DNA of 64,000 nucleotides from Fodinibacter sp963747405. GTDB taxonomy: Bacteria; Actinomycetota; Actinomycetes; Actinomycetales; Dermatophilaceae. How positions within the stretch are numbered: the stretch's first letter is position 1; each line of letters starts with the position of its first letter. Made by a program: the position numbers and the translations under genes. Of this stretch, positions 42,693 through 51,902 are shown one piece after another. The notes beneath the pieces were generated by a model. The model ran no database searches. It had not been told where the DNA came from and worked only from the letters and a program-made list of their open reading frames with translations. The stretch spans positions 1 to 64,000 of the forward strand of contig CAVVFG010000009.1 in NCBI GenBank assembly GCA_963747405.1, in the 5' to 3' direction.

Positions 42693-43570
42693 CAGCCGCT
42701 CGCGGGCTCGGCGAGGGCTCGCTCGGCCGCCTCGACGACGTTGGAGAGCAGCATCGCCCGGGTCATCGGTCCGACCCCGCCGGGGTTGGGGCTGACGAAG
42801 CCGGCGACGTCCCAGACGTCGGGGGCGACGTCGCCCGCCACCACGGACTTGCCGGTGGCCGGGTCGGCGACGCGCGAGACCCCGACGTCGAGCACGGCGG
42901 CACCGGGCTTGACCATGTCGGCGGTGATGATGCCAGGGACGCCCGCGGCGGCGACGACGATGTCGGCCTGGCGCACCTCGGCCGCCAGGTCGCGGGTTCC
43001 GGTGTGGCACAGGGTGACCGTGGCGTTCTCGGACTTGCGGGTGAGGATGAGTCCCAGCGGGCGGCCCACGGTGATTCCGCGGCCGACGACGACGACCTTG
43101 GCACCGGCGATCGGAACGTCGTGGCGGCGCAGCAGCTCGATGCAGCCGACGGGGGTGCAGGGCAGCGGCGCGGGGTGCCCCAGCACCAGCCAGCCGAGGT
43201 TGGTGGGGTGCAGCCCGTCGACGTCCTTGGCCGGGTCGACGGCCGAGAGGATGGCGTTCTCGTCGAGCCCGGTGGGCTGCTGCACGATGAAGCCGGTGCA
43301 CTCTGGGTCGTCGTTGAGCTCGTGCACGACGCCGAGCACCTCGTCGAGGGAGGTGCCGGCCGGCAGGTCGCGGCGCAGGCTGCGGATGCCGATCTCGGCG
43401 CAGTCGCGGTGCTTGGCCCCGACGTACCACTGGCTGCCGGGGTCGTCACCGACCAGCACGGTGCCGAGGCCCGGGACCACTCCCTGCTCGGCGAGTGCCG
43501 CCACGCGCCGGCGCAGCTCGCCCTTGATCGCCCCGAGGATCGCCTTGCCGTCCAGCGTGGTCGCAGTCAC
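42692..43570 (-). CDS. folD: Methylenetetrahydrofolate dehydrogenase/cyclohydrolase
   Basis: A 292-residue bifunctional enzyme that converts 5,10-methylene-THF to 10-formyl-THF, using NADP, in one-carbon metabolism. Present are VGDDPGSQWYVGAKHRDCAEIG with the catalytic Lys, FIVQQPTGLDEN, PCTPVGCIELLRRHDVPIAG (partly quoted), VVVGRGITVGRPLG and the C-terminal PNPGGVGPMTRAML. Length and motifs are those of the family. The GTG start at 43570 lies in a GCGTGACTGCGACC context without a strong ribosome binding site. Confidence 0.96.
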   Translation of the reverse strand: MTATTLDGKAILGAIKGELRRRVAALAEQGVVPGLGTVLVGDDPGSQWYVGAKHRDCAEIGIRSLRRDLPAGTSLDEVLGVVHELNDDPECTGFIVQQPTGLDENAILSAVDPAKDVDGLHPTNLGWLVLGHPAPLPCTPVGCIELLRRHDVPIAGAKVVVVGRGITVGRPLGLILTRKSENATVTLCHTGTRDLAAEVRQADIVVAAAGVPGIITADMVKPGAAVLDVGVSRVADPATGKSVVAGDVAPDVWDVAGFVSPNPGGVGPMTRAMLLSNVVEAAERALAEPASG

Positions 43571-43631
43571 GCGGCCGATTCTTCCACGGGCGGCGATGCC
43601 CGCCCGGGCGGGCCCGGCTCAGGGGGTTGCG

Positions 43632-43671
43632 GTGGTGCAGGGGCGAGAGAGAGCGCGCCTCCCTGCACCAC
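43632..43671 (-). terminator. Stem-loop after the GH6 cellulase gene
   Basis: GTGGTGCAGGG (43632-43642) and CCCTGCACCAC (43661-43671) form a perfect 11-bp stem around an 18-base loop, ten bases past the stop codon of the cellulase gene on the minus strand. There is no T run. Confidence 0.6.
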
Positions 43672-43680
43672 GAAGGAGCA

Positions 43681-45006
43681 TCAGAGCGGGGGCTGGGCCA
43701 GCTCGGCCAGCTCGAGCGCCTGCTGCGGGAACCAGTCGCCCGCCGCCGGGTCGACGACCCCCCACACGGGGTCGACGCCGCCGTTGTCGGTGAGCCCGCG
43801 CGAGCACTGCCCGTCGGACTCACCGGGCACCTTCACCCAGAGGAACGCGTCGGCCAACGGGTCGCCGGTGGCGGTCGTGGGCCGGATGCCGAGGCCGCGC
43901 CCGGGCGGGTTGCACCAGTCCTGAGGGTCGAGGTAGAGGCCGGCCGGTGGGGCCCATGGTCCCTGGCCGTTGCGGCTGGTGTCGACGACGAAGTGCGTCA
44001 GGTCGGCCGCACCGGCGGGTGGGTTGGCCGCGTTCGCGACGTTGTCGCGGTACCACGCGTCGCTCGCCGTGGTGTCGTCGTAGCCACTGGACGGGTAGTA
44101 CTGGCTGGCGCAGTAGTCGAAGTGGCCGAGCCGCCAGCCACCCTCCGCCGCGTTGGTGCCGAACCAGAGGCACTGGGCGATCCAGTCTCCGTACGTCAGT
44201 GAGCTCGAGGTCGTGCGGTAGTTCGAGACGTTGAGGAAGAACCCGTCGGCCCGCTCGACGCCGGCCCGGTACAGCCGGTCGGCGGCGTCGCCGACCCCGA
44301 GCCAGCCGCTGTGCGTGCCGTCGAGGTAGACGCGGGTGCCGGGGTTGGCCCCGAGGGCGTCGACGGCGTGGTTGAGCATCGCGAACCGGTCGCCGGCCGC
44401 GGTGGCGGGGTCGGCATCCGCCGGCTGGCACCACTCCGTGTCGCCGTTGATGGTGGTGTACCAGGGGATGATGCCCAGGCCGTCGGGCTCGAGCAGCACC
44501 ACGGCGTCGCGCTTGCCGATGCCGGCCGCCAGGGCGTCGATCCAGGCCTCGTACTCGGCCACGCTGGTGGCGCCTCCGGCGGAGTACTGCGCACAGTCGC
44601 GGAACGGGACGTCGTAGGCGACGAGCACCGGCATCTCGCGCTTGCCGGCCGCCCGTGCGGTCACCTGGCGCGCCTCGCGCTCGACCTGCGCCGGGCTGTC
44701 GCCGGTGAGCCAGACGGCCTGCGGGGTTCGGATCATCGCCGAGATGTCGGCCGCCCCCGCCGTGTCGCCGGAGGCCCGCAGCCGAGCGACCTGGCGCAAC
44801 GCATCCTGGTAGTGCCGCAGCTGGGGCACGTAGAACTGCGTGCCGTCGGGGATGCCGGGGCCCGCTGCCTGGCCGTGGCTGTGCCCGTGCTCGTGGTCGT
44901 GGTCGTGGCTTCCGGACGGTGGTGCAGCGGCGGCGGTCGCCAGCGGGCTGAGCAGCAGCGCGGCCCCCGCGACGGCCACCCCCAGCAGTCGTGTGATCGA
45001 TGGCAT
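43681..45006 (-). CDS. Secreted glycoside hydrolase family 6 (cellulase)
   Basis: A 441-residue exported endoglucanase or cellobiohydrolase that hydrolyses beta-1,4-glucan with inversion. A signal peptide (residues about 1-28) is followed by a His-rich stretch SHDHDHEHGHSHG, then the GH6 barrel. VLVAYDVPFRDCAQYSAGGA carries the acid-region Asp, LLEPDGLG the second conserved Asp, VYLDGTHSGW a substrate segment, and VVDTSRNGQGPW the C-terminal catalytic region. No carbohydrate-binding module is attached. GGGAGGGG precedes the ATG at 45006. A perfect CebR/CelR operator lies 36 bases upstream, so expression is probably induced by cellobiose. Confidence 0.93.
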   Translation of the reverse strand: MPSITRLLGVAVAGAALLLSPLATAAAAPPSGSHDHDHEHGHSHGQAAGPGIPDGTQFYVPQLRHYQDALRQVARLRASGDTAGAADISAMIRTPQAVWLTGDSPAQVEREARQVTARAAGKREMPVLVAYDVPFRDCAQYSAGGATSVAEYEAWIDALAAGIGKRDAVVLLEPDGLGIIPWYTTINGDTEWCQPADADPATAAGDRFAMLNHAVDALGANPGTRVYLDGTHSGWLGVGDAADRLYRAGVERADGFFLNVSNYRTTSSSLTYGDWIAQCLWFGTNAAEGGWRLGHFDYCASQYYPSSGYDDTTASDAWYRDNVANAANPPAGAADLTHFVVDTSRNGQGPWAPPAGLYLDPQDWCNPPGRGLGIRPTTATGDPLADAFLWVKVPGESDGQCSRGLTDNGGVDPVWGVVDPAAGDWFPQQALELAELAQPPL

Positions 45007-45041
45007 CGAAACCCCTCCCGAACGACGGTGTCCACGGAGTC

Positions 45042-45055
45042 TGGGAGCGCTCCCA
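45042..45055. promoter_or_regulatory. CebR/CelR operator of the cellulase gene
   Basis: TGGGAGCGCTCCCA is a perfect 14-base palindrome identical to the operator bound by CelR of Thermobifida fusca and CebR of Streptomyces, LacI-type repressors released by cellobiose. It sits 36 bases upstream of the cellulase start, in the expected promoter zone. The repressor gene is not in this window. Confidence 0.9.
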
Positions 45056-45109
45056 GCACTGCCCTCGACGGTAGGCCCGCTGGCCCGGGTCGGCAACCCG
45101 AGCCGGCGG

Positions 45110-45193
45110 CTCCCCGACTTTGCAGGTCAGCGGCCGCCCCGGAGCGGCCGGGGGCCGCGTGTTGCCCGGCCGCTGGCCTGCAAAGTCGGGGAG
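45110..45193. repeat. Long inverted repeat between the cellulase and pucR genes
   Basis: Bases 45110-45136 and 45167-45193 are 27-base arms, reverse complements with one mismatch, separated by 30 bases. The outer core is CTCCCCGACTTTGCAGG and its complement. Both flanking genes are transcribed away from it, so it is not a terminator of either. It resembles a dispersed palindromic element (REP- or MITE-like). Confidence 0.7.
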
Positions 45194-45251
45194 AGCCGGG
45201 GGGTGCTCCGGAGGCAGGGGTCGACGGTGGCGAGGGGTCTACAGTGACCGG

Positions 45252-46664
45252 GTGGTCATTGTTGCCAACGATCCACCGGGGGACGCACAGACCTTGCCAT
45301 CGAACACCGCATCATCGGACCCAGGCGGCGCCGCCGGCTCCGTGGTCGACCTCGACGCACTTCCTGCCGAACCGGGGGCCCGGGTGCGAGCGCTGGAGCA
45401 GATCATCGAGCGGCAGGCGGCGCTGCTCGAGCGCGAGGACGAGGTGCACCGGGTGCTGGTGCGGATCGTGCTCGCCGGGGGCGCACTGGCCGAGCTGGGC
45501 GACGCGGTGGCAGGCTTCTTCGGTGGTGCCGCCGTGGTGACCACGACCGACGGGCGCGTCCTGGCGATGGCGGGCACTCAGGCCGAGGTCGAGCGCACCC
45601 GCACGCTCGACTGCTTCGACCGCACGGGCCGGCTGCTCGTCGAGAGCGAGCCGGTCGGCCCCCGCGACCCGGGCTCGCCGCGCAGCCACCGGGCCTTCGT
45701 CAAGATCGTCGCCGGCTCCTCCGACCACGGGTTGCTCGGCGCCTTCTCCCCCGAGCGCCCCCTCACGGCGGCCGACGTGCACCTGCTCGAGCGGGCGGCC
45801 ACCGTCGCGGCGCTGGCCATCACCAAGGAGCAGGCCGTCGCCGCGGTGGAGGGCAAGTACCGCGCCGAGTTCCTGCGCGACGCCCTCGCCGGCCGCGCAG
45901 GCGAGCCGGCGGACGCGGTCTCGCACGCGGCATCCCTGGGGTGGGACCTCTCCCGACCGATGGTGGTGGTGGTCGCCGAGACCGACGAGAACGACGAGGA
46001 GACCACCCGCTCCCCCGACGAAGTGCGTTCTCTCCAAGAGCGGTTCGTGCGGGCGTGGGTGCAGGCGGTGCGGGCCCGCGACACCAGCGTGCCGGTCGCG
46101 GGCTTTCGCCAGGAGGTCGTCGCCCTGCTCCCGGTGGGTGCCGACACCGAACCGGATGCCGTGCTGCGCACCGTCGGCGAGGTCGCCCAGGTGGTGCGCG
46201 GCGACGGTGGCGGGGGCCGGCGCAGCTTCTCCACGGGGGTGTCGCGGCCGGTCACGTCGGTCGCCGACCTCCCCGCGGCCTATGACGAGGCACTCAAGGC
46301 GGTGCACATCGGGCGGCAGATGCACGGCGAGTCGGCCCTCACCCACTTCGACGGGCTCGGCATCTACCGGCTGCTCGCGCTCGTCCCCGACAGCGCCGAC
46401 CTGCACCGCTTCGTCGAGGAGTCGCTCGGCGAGCTGGCCACCGACGACTCCCCCGACAACGCCGACCTGCGCACCACGCTGTCGGTGCTGCTCGACACCA
46501 ACCTCAACGTGGCCGAGACCGCGCGCCAGCTCTTCTTCCACTACAACACGCTGCGCTACCGCATCGCCAAGCTCGAGCGGATGCTCGGCCCCTTCACCTC
46601 CGACCCGCAGCTGCGGCTGACGCTGGCGCTGGCCCTGCGCATCCGGCAGATGCGCGGCATCTGA
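45252..46664 (+). CDS. pucR: PucR family transcriptional regulator
   Basis: A 470-residue regulator. The N-terminal part holds a GAF-like sensory region (FFGGAAVVTTTDGRVLAMAG to AATVAALAITKEQA). A central GGDEF-like fold follows (about residues 270-340), and the C-terminus is the PucR helix-turn-helix, LLDTNLNVAETARQLFFHYNTLRYRIAKLERMLG at about 425-458 (shown for place). PucR proteins govern purine and other nitrogen-source catabolism. It converges with the barbiturase operon and is the only regulator near the nucleobase island, so it probably controls it. The GTG at 45252 is the best start, but no clear ribosome binding site supports it. Confidence 0.88.
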   Translation: MVIVANDPPGDAQTLPSNTASSDPGGAAGSVVDLDALPAEPGARVRALEQIIERQAALLEREDEVHRVLVRIVLAGGALAELGDAVAGFFGGAAVVTTTDGRVLAMAGTQAEVERTRTLDCFDRTGRLLVESEPVGPRDPGSPRSHRAFVKIVAGSSDHGLLGAFSPERPLTAADVHLLERAATVAALAITKEQAVAAVEGKYRAEFLRDALAGRAGEPADAVSHAASLGWDLSRPMVVVVAETDENDEETTRSPDEVRSLQERFVRAWVQAVRARDTSVPVAGFRQEVVALLPVGADTEPDAVLRTVGEVAQVVRGDGGGGRRSFSTGVSRPVTSVADLPAAYDEALKAVHIGRQMHGESALTHFDGLGIYRLLALVPDSADLHRFVEESLGELATDDSPDNADLRTTLSVLLDTNLNVAETARQLFFHYNTLRYRIAKLERMLGPFTSDPQLRLTLALALRIRQMRGI

Positions 46665-46670
46665 GGTCGG

Positions 46671-46687
46671 GGGGCCCGATCGGCCCC
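46671..46687. terminator. Stem-loop after pucR
   Basis: GGGGCC (46671-46676) and GGCCCC (46682-46687) pair around CGATC, seven bases past the pucR stop and between convergent genes. The stem is short, and there is no T run. The rest of the 122-base gap shows nothing distinctive. Confidence 0.35.
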
Positions 46688-46786
46688 GTGGCGGTCGTGG
46701 GCCGTGCTGTCCGGACTCGGCACGCGCTGCCCGTGGTCGGTGGCGCGCCGGCCACGGACCACGAGCAGCGCGTCGGGCCCAGCTGG

Positions 46787-47902
46787 TCAGGCTCCCAGGT
46801 CGACGATCGCGATCACCGGGCCGCCGCCGGAGGGTCCTTGGTGCACGGCGGCGACCGAGACGAAGTTCATCGGGTCACCGGTGACGGCGCCCACGACCCC
46901 GCCCACGGCGGCCTTGATCTGACGGTGCCAGGCGACGTCGGAGTCGTCGAGCATGATGTTGCGTCGGCCGCGCACCCGTCCGCTCGGGTCGGCCTCGCAC
47001 TTGAGGAACAGGTTGACCAGCCGGCCCTTGATGTGCCGCGGGTGGATGCAGTCGGCCGGCATGTCGTCGAGCCCGGCGTCGCGGATGGCCTCCCAGACCC
47101 CGTCCATGTCCAGGGCGTCCTTCATGATGCTGTGACCGGCGCGGTACCGGCCCCCGACGCCGGGAGCGTTCCCGACCACCACGATCTGGGCCTGGTCGAG
47201 CTCGACGCCCGAGGAGCACGACGCGACGGAGGAGAACAGGGACAGGTCGTGGAAGATCTGGTCCGCCGTCGGCATCTCGATCTCGCCGAGCGCCACGGCG
47301 ACGCCCAACGCGGTCGTGGCGTTGGAGACGTCCATCGACTCGAGGGTGTTGTGCGTGTAGACCGTCTCGCCGCGGCTCTCGGCGTCGTTGATGGTGTCCT
47401 GCACGAGCAGCGGGGTCTTGGTCTGCACGTAGTGCACGTCGGCCGGGTCGGTGATCCCGGCCCGCTCCATCGCGATCCGGACTCCCGCCGCGACCTTCTC
47501 GACCATCGCCGGCCGCCCGATGTCCTCCGGCTGGAGCACCTCGCTCATGGCGTAGCCGACGGTGACCCGCGGCTCGTCGCTCGGCTCGTACCTGCCTTCC
47601 GGGGCGTAGGCGAAGATCGTCGCGTGCGGGCTGATGACGCCGTCGGTGCCGCCGGACCACACCAAGGGGACCTGGGCCACCTCCTCCTTGCTGCGCGTCC
47701 CCTTCTCCTCGAGGACCGTGCGGTAGGCGGTGGTGGCGATGATCCGGGTGTAGTCGTTCACCCCGCCGTTGCCCTCGGTCTTGCCGACCACGGCGATCAC
47801 GTCGTCGGCGGAGAACACTCCCTCGTCGATGAGGGCCGCGAGCCCTGCGGCGTCGCTGACACTCTCGATCGGGACCTTGCGTACCTCGATGGGACGTGGC
47901 AT
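46787..47902 (-). CDS. Ring-opening amidohydrolase of the barbiturase/AtzD family
   Basis: A 371-residue enzyme of the cyanuric acid hydrolase/barbiturase family, which opens a cyclic imide ring. The three repeated domains are visible by their conserved segments: VGKTEGNGGVNDYTR, VWSGGTDGVISPHATIF, ASCSSGVELDQAQIVVVGN, ALGVAVALGE and the final HQGPSGGGPVIAIVDLG. The serines and lysines of the repeats form the active site. In oxidative pyrimidine degradation barbiturase turns barbiturate into ureidomalonate. The uracil-type permease and molybdenum hydroxylase genes immediately upstream in the same operon favour barbiturate over cyanuric acid. GGAAGG precedes the ATG. Confidence 0.92.
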   Translation of the reverse strand: MPRPIEVRKVPIESVSDAAGLAALIDEGVFSADDVIAVVGKTEGNGGVNDYTRIIATTAYRTVLEEKGTRSKEEVAQVPLVWSGGTDGVISPHATIFAYAPEGRYEPSDEPRVTVGYAMSEVLQPEDIGRPAMVEKVAAGVRIAMERAGITDPADVHYVQTKTPLLVQDTINDAESRGETVYTHNTLESMDVSNATTALGVAVALGEIEMPTADQIFHDLSLFSSVASCSSGVELDQAQIVVVGNAPGVGGRYRAGHSIMKDALDMDGVWEAIRDAGLDDMPADCIHPRHIKGRLVNLFLKCEADPSGRVRGRRNIMLDDSDVAWHRQIKAAVGGVVGAVTGDPMNFVSVAAVHQGPSGGGPVIAIVDLGA

Positions 47903-47942
47903 TCGTGGACTACCTTCCGTGTCGTCGGTTGAGTGTGCGGAG

Positions 47943-49316
47943 TCAGACGCTGGGGTCGGTGGGAGCCGGTCTCGGACGGTCCTGCGACGTGATGTCCCCG
48001 GGCACGGTGCCCGGGCTCAGGGGCACGTTGCGCTGCACGCCGCGCTTGGCCGCGAAGAACATGACCTGGTAGATGATGATCGTCGCGAACGACCCGATGG
48101 CGATCCCGTTGAACGAGACGTCGCCGCTGGCGGAGGTCCACGTCGCGTCGGCCGCACCGAGGATGATGCCCACGGCAGCGGGGAAGAGGTTGATCGGGTT
48201 CTTGAAGTCGACCCGGGCCTCCACCCAGATCCGTCCGCCCAGCACCGCGATGAGGCCGTAGAGAATGATCGTCGCGCCCCCGAGGACGCCGATCGGGATG
48301 CTGACGATGAGCGCGCCGAACTTCGGCACCATGCCGAGGGCGATCGCGGTGAGACCGGCGACCACGTACGCAGCAGTCGAGTACACCCGGGTCGCCGCCA
48401 TGACACCGATGTTCTCGGCGTACGTCGTCGTACCGGAACCGCCTCCGAAGCCGGAGACCATCGTCGCGGCACCGTCACCCATGTACGCCCGGCCCAGGGA
48501 CCGGTCGAGGTTGCGGTCGGTCATCGAGGCGACCGCCTTGATGTGGCCGGTGTTCTCGGCGATCAGGACCACGACCACCGGCACGATGAGCGCGATCGCG
48601 TTCCAGCTGAACTTGGGTGCGGTGAAGTCGGGCAGGCCGACCCAGCTGGCCGAGGACAGGTTGGCGTTGAGCTCGGTGAGCTGGTTCTGGGGAACGGCGA
48701 CCAGGTAGCCGACGACGACACCGATGAGGATCGAGATGCGCCCCCAGAAACCGCGGAGGAGCACGGTGGCCAGCAGGATCACGGTGAGGGTGATCGTCGC
48801 GGTCAGGGGCTGCTTGGAGAAGTTGTCCCAGGCGACCGGGGCGAGGTTGAGGCCGATGAGCGCGACGATGGCACCGGTGACGGCCGGGGGCATCAGCTTG
48901 TTGATCCATCCGGCGCCGAACCGGTCCACCGCGATGCCGATGAGGAAGAGCACGAGGCCGGCGGCGATGATTCCGGAGAGTGCCTCGGCCATGCTGCCAC
49001 CCGAGGTGGCCGCGATCACCGGGGAGATGAACGCAAAGCTCGAGCCGGTGTAGCTCGGCAACCCCATCCGCTGGCCGTGGCCTCGCGTCATGAGGATGAA
49101 GATGAGCGTGCCGACACCCGAGAAGAAGATCGTCGCGGTGGGCGGGAAGCCGGTGAGCACCGGCACCAGGAACGTCGCACCGAACATCGCGACGACGTGC
49201 TGCATGCCGATGCCGATGGTCATCGGCCACGCGAGGCGCTCCTCCGGCGCCACGACGTCGTCGGGGGCGACATGCTTGCCGTCCCCGTGAACGGTCCACA
49301 GTCTGGTGTTGGGCAT
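47943..49316 (-). CDS. uraA: Uracil-type NCS2 nucleobase permease
   Basis: A 457-residue proton-coupled symporter with about fourteen membrane helices. VVVVLIAENTGHIKAV and GGGSGTTTYAENIGVMA carry the two glutamates that hold the base. The TTYxENIGV form is that of uracil permeases (UraA, PyrP) rather than xanthine or uric acid carriers. MQHVVAMFGATFLVP and the charged tails match the family. It lies 40 bases upstream of the barbiturase gene and downstream of the molybdenum hydroxylase genes, so uptake and degradation are co-expressed. Confidence 0.93.
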   Translation of the reverse strand: MPNTRLWTVHGDGKHVAPDDVVAPEERLAWPMTIGIGMQHVVAMFGATFLVPVLTGFPPTATIFFSGVGTLIFILMTRGHGQRMGLPSYTGSSFAFISPVIAATSGGSMAEALSGIIAAGLVLFLIGIAVDRFGAGWINKLMPPAVTGAIVALIGLNLAPVAWDNFSKQPLTATITLTVILLATVLLRGFWGRISILIGVVVGYLVAVPQNQLTELNANLSSASWVGLPDFTAPKFSWNAIALIVPVVVVLIAENTGHIKAVASMTDRNLDRSLGRAYMGDGAATMVSGFGGGSGTTTYAENIGVMAATRVYSTAAYVVAGLTAIALGMVPKFGALIVSIPIGVLGGATIILYGLIAVLGGRIWVEARVDFKNPINLFPAAVGIILGAADATWTSASGDVSFNGIAIGSFATIIIYQVMFFAAKRGVQRNVPLSPGTVPGDITSQDRPRPAPTDPSV

Positions 49317-49379
49317 GATGTGCTCGCTTCCTCGACCGGGCGTCGTTGCCCGGTGCGCCTCAGGGGTGTCGCGGGTCTG

Positions 49380-51902
49380 TCACTGCAGGACGGGCTGCTC
49401 TTCCCTACGGGATGGGACTGACTCCTCACCCGCCAGGTTGCCGCCGGGGAGGTCGGAGCGGCAGGAACCGACGGGGGTCTCGGTGATCCAGTTGTCGATC
49501 GGCTCGTGGCTCTGCAGCGCCCGCCAGACGTCCTCGTGACGGATGGGCATGTGCATCAGCTCGGCTCCGCTCGCATGCTGGATCGCGTTCCCGATGGCCG
49601 GGGCGACCGAGATCATGGGGTGCTCTCCCACACCTCGCGCACCGAAGGGGCCATCGACCTGGGCGGTCTGCACCACCGCGGTCTCGATCCGCGCTGGGAT
49701 GTCTCGCGCGGTGGGGATCTTGTTGTCGGTGAACGAGGGATTGAGCAGGCGGCCCTGCTGGTCGTAGATGTACCCCTCGCAGAGCGCCGTGCCCAGCCCC
49801 TGCACCATGCCGCCGATGCACTGGCCGCGCACCAGTCCCGGGTTGACGGCCCGCCCGACGTCGTACACCGACGAGATGGCCAGCACGTCGAACTCCCCGG
49901 TGTCGGGGTCGACGTCGACGACGACCCCGTGAGCGCCGTAGGTCCAGTCCAGGGCGGGCAGGCCCTGCCCGGTCTCCTTGTCCAGGTGGGTGAGTCCCTG
50001 CGCGATGTAGCGGCCGACGCCCACCAGGGGGCCGCCGATGCCGTTGCCGTTGGGAAAGGCGTACCCGAGGGACAGCTCGGGCCAGCTCACACTGTGCTCT
50101 CGGTGGTGCCTCACGAAGACGCCGTCGGCGTCGTGGTCGAGGTCTGCCGGGTCGGCCCGCAGAACCTGCGCCGCCATGGAGTACCCCTGCTGCAGCAGGT
50201 TGTCGCACGCCAGGATGGTGGCGTTGCCGGACAGCAGGAGCCCCTTGGAGGCCACGGTCTGCCAGTCGTAGGGGTCCTTGTCGGTGTCGCGGTCGACGGC
50301 CGTCTTCACCCGGTGCATCGGGAAGCGGAGGCGCTCGGCCGCGATCTGGGCGAGCGCCGTGTTGCAGCCCTGGCCGATCTCGGTGAGCGCGACGTTGAGC
50401 ACGACCGAGCCGTCGGAGTTCATCTTGATGACCGCGGCGGTGGCGGTGAAGGAGGGCATGGCCGGCGCCTTGTGCAGGGTGGCGAGGCCCTTGCCGATCC
50501 GGCGGCCGGTGCGCCGCTCGTGCTCGGCCTCCTGCGGGGTGAGCCGGCCGTAGTCGATGGCGGTCGCGGCGGCCTCGAGACAGGCAAGGGGGTCACCGGT
50601 GTGCTCGGTGATGACCTCACCGGTCATCGTCACCGAACCCGGCTTGAGCAGGTTCCGCTTGCGGAACTCCAGCGAGTCCATCCCGATGGCCTGCGCCACG
50701 AGCTCCATGTGCCGTTCGAGGCCCCAGAAGAACTCGACGTGGCCGAACCCGCGATAGGCCGTGCCGTAGGGCTTGTTGGTGTAGACCGTGTAGGCGTCGA
50801 CGGTCGCGTTCGGCACCTCGTACGGACCGCTCGAGGAGAAGCCGGACGCGCGGGTCACGTTGACGGCATAGTCGGCGTACGCGCCCGCATCCCAGAACAT
50901 CGTCATCTGCTGGGCCGTGATGGCTCCGTCGGAGCGGACGCCGGTCTTGATCCGGTAGGTCAGCGCGCTGCGACAGGGCAGCAGGCTGAACTCCTCTTCG
51001 CGGGTCGCCTGGAGGCGCACCGGGCGGCCGCCCGCCTCGCGGGACAGGCAGGCCACGAGCGGCTCGAGGTGGATGCCGGCCTTGCCGCCGAAGCCGCCCC
51101 CGACGTGCGGGATGATGACCCGGACCTGGTTCAGCGGCAACCGCATCGCGGTGCAGAACAGGTTGCGGACCGTGAACGGCGACTGGGCGCTCGACCAGAT
51201 CGTGACCTGGTCGCCGGCCTTCCACTGCACGATCGCGACATGCGTCTCGAGCGGCACGTGCTGCACGGAGGGGTTCGTGTACTCACGCTCGATGACCCAC
51301 TGCGCCTCGGCGAAACCCTGCTCGACGTCGCCCTTGCGGATCCTCTGCACGTGGGCGACGTTCGTGCCCGGCTGGGGGCTGAACGCCGCCTCGACGTAGC
51401 TGTAGCTGCCGAGGTCGGGGTGGACCAGCGGGGCGTCCGGCTCGAAGGCCACCATCGGGTCGAGGACCGGTTCCAGGACCTCGTACTGCACGTCGATCAG
51501 CTCGACGGCCTCGGCTGCGACCTCGGGGCTCTCGGCGGCGACCGCGGCGACCGCCTCGCCGAAGTGGCGCACCACGTCCTTGGCCAGGATGTCCTTGTCG
51601 ACGATGTAGAGGCCGATCTTGTAGTCGAGGTCGTGGCCGGTGAGCACGGCGTGGACACCCGCGAGCGCCTCGGCGCGGGAGGTGTCGATGCCCAGGATCC
51701 GGGCGCGGGCGTGCGGGCTGTGCTTGACCTTCGCGTGCAGCATGCCCGGCAGCAGCAGGTCGCCGGTGTAGAGCGCGTCCCCCGTGAGCTTCTCGATCGT
51801 CTCCATCCGGGGGTGGTCGACACCGACCGCGGGGCCCGCCGGGGCCCCCGGGCCGGGAGGGTCGTTGTGCTGCGGAGACGGCACCGTGACGTGGTCAGAC
51901 AT
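49380..51902 (-). CDS. Molybdenum hydroxylase large subunit (xanthine dehydrogenase family)
   Basis: The 840-residue molybdopterin-binding subunit. Family marks are the start MDYTGDLLLPGMLHAKVKHSPHA in part (GDALYTGDLLLPGMLHAK), GGGFGGKAGIHLEP with the molybdopterin contact, TAYRGFGHVEFFWGLERHME, EIGQGCNTALAQIAAERL and GVGEHPMISVAPAIGNAI with the catalytic Glu. Xanthine dehydrogenases, nicotinate and other azaheterocycle hydroxylases share this plan, so the substrate is set by context. Co-transcription with a uracil permease and barbiturase suggests uracil/thymine hydroxylation to barbiturate. It overlaps the small subunit gene by eight bases. Confidence 0.9.
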   Translation of the reverse strand: MSDHVTVPSPQHNDPPGPGAPAGPAVGVDHPRMETIEKLTGDALYTGDLLLPGMLHAKVKHSPHARARILGIDTSRAEALAGVHAVLTGHDLDYKIGLYIVDKDILAKDVVRHFGEAVAAVAAESPEVAAEAVELIDVQYEVLEPVLDPMVAFEPDAPLVHPDLGSYSYVEAAFSPQPGTNVAHVQRIRKGDVEQGFAEAQWVIEREYTNPSVQHVPLETHVAIVQWKAGDQVTIWSSAQSPFTVRNLFCTAMRLPLNQVRVIIPHVGGGFGGKAGIHLEPLVACLSREAGGRPVRLQATREEEFSLLPCRSALTYRIKTGVRSDGAITAQQMTMFWDAGAYADYAVNVTRASGFSSSGPYEVPNATVDAYTVYTNKPYGTAYRGFGHVEFFWGLERHMELVAQAIGMDSLEFRKRNLLKPGSVTMTGEVITEHTGDPLACLEAAATAIDYGRLTPQEAEHERRTGRRIGKGLATLHKAPAMPSFTATAAVIKMNSDGSVVLNVALTEIGQGCNTALAQIAAERLRFPMHRVKTAVDRDTDKDPYDWQTVASKGLLLSGNATILACDNLLQQGYSMAAQVLRADPADLDHDADGVFVRHHREHSVSWPELSLGYAFPNGNGIGGPLVGVGRYIAQGLTHLDKETGQGLPALDWTYGAHGVVVDVDPDTGEFDVLAISSVYDVGRAVNPGLVRGQCIGGMVQGLGTALCEGYIYDQQGRLLNPSFTDNKIPTARDIPARIETAVVQTAQVDGPFGARGVGEHPMISVAPAIGNAIQHASGAELMHMPIRHEDVWRALQSHEPIDNWITETPVGSCRSDLPGGNLAGEESVPSRREEQPVLQ

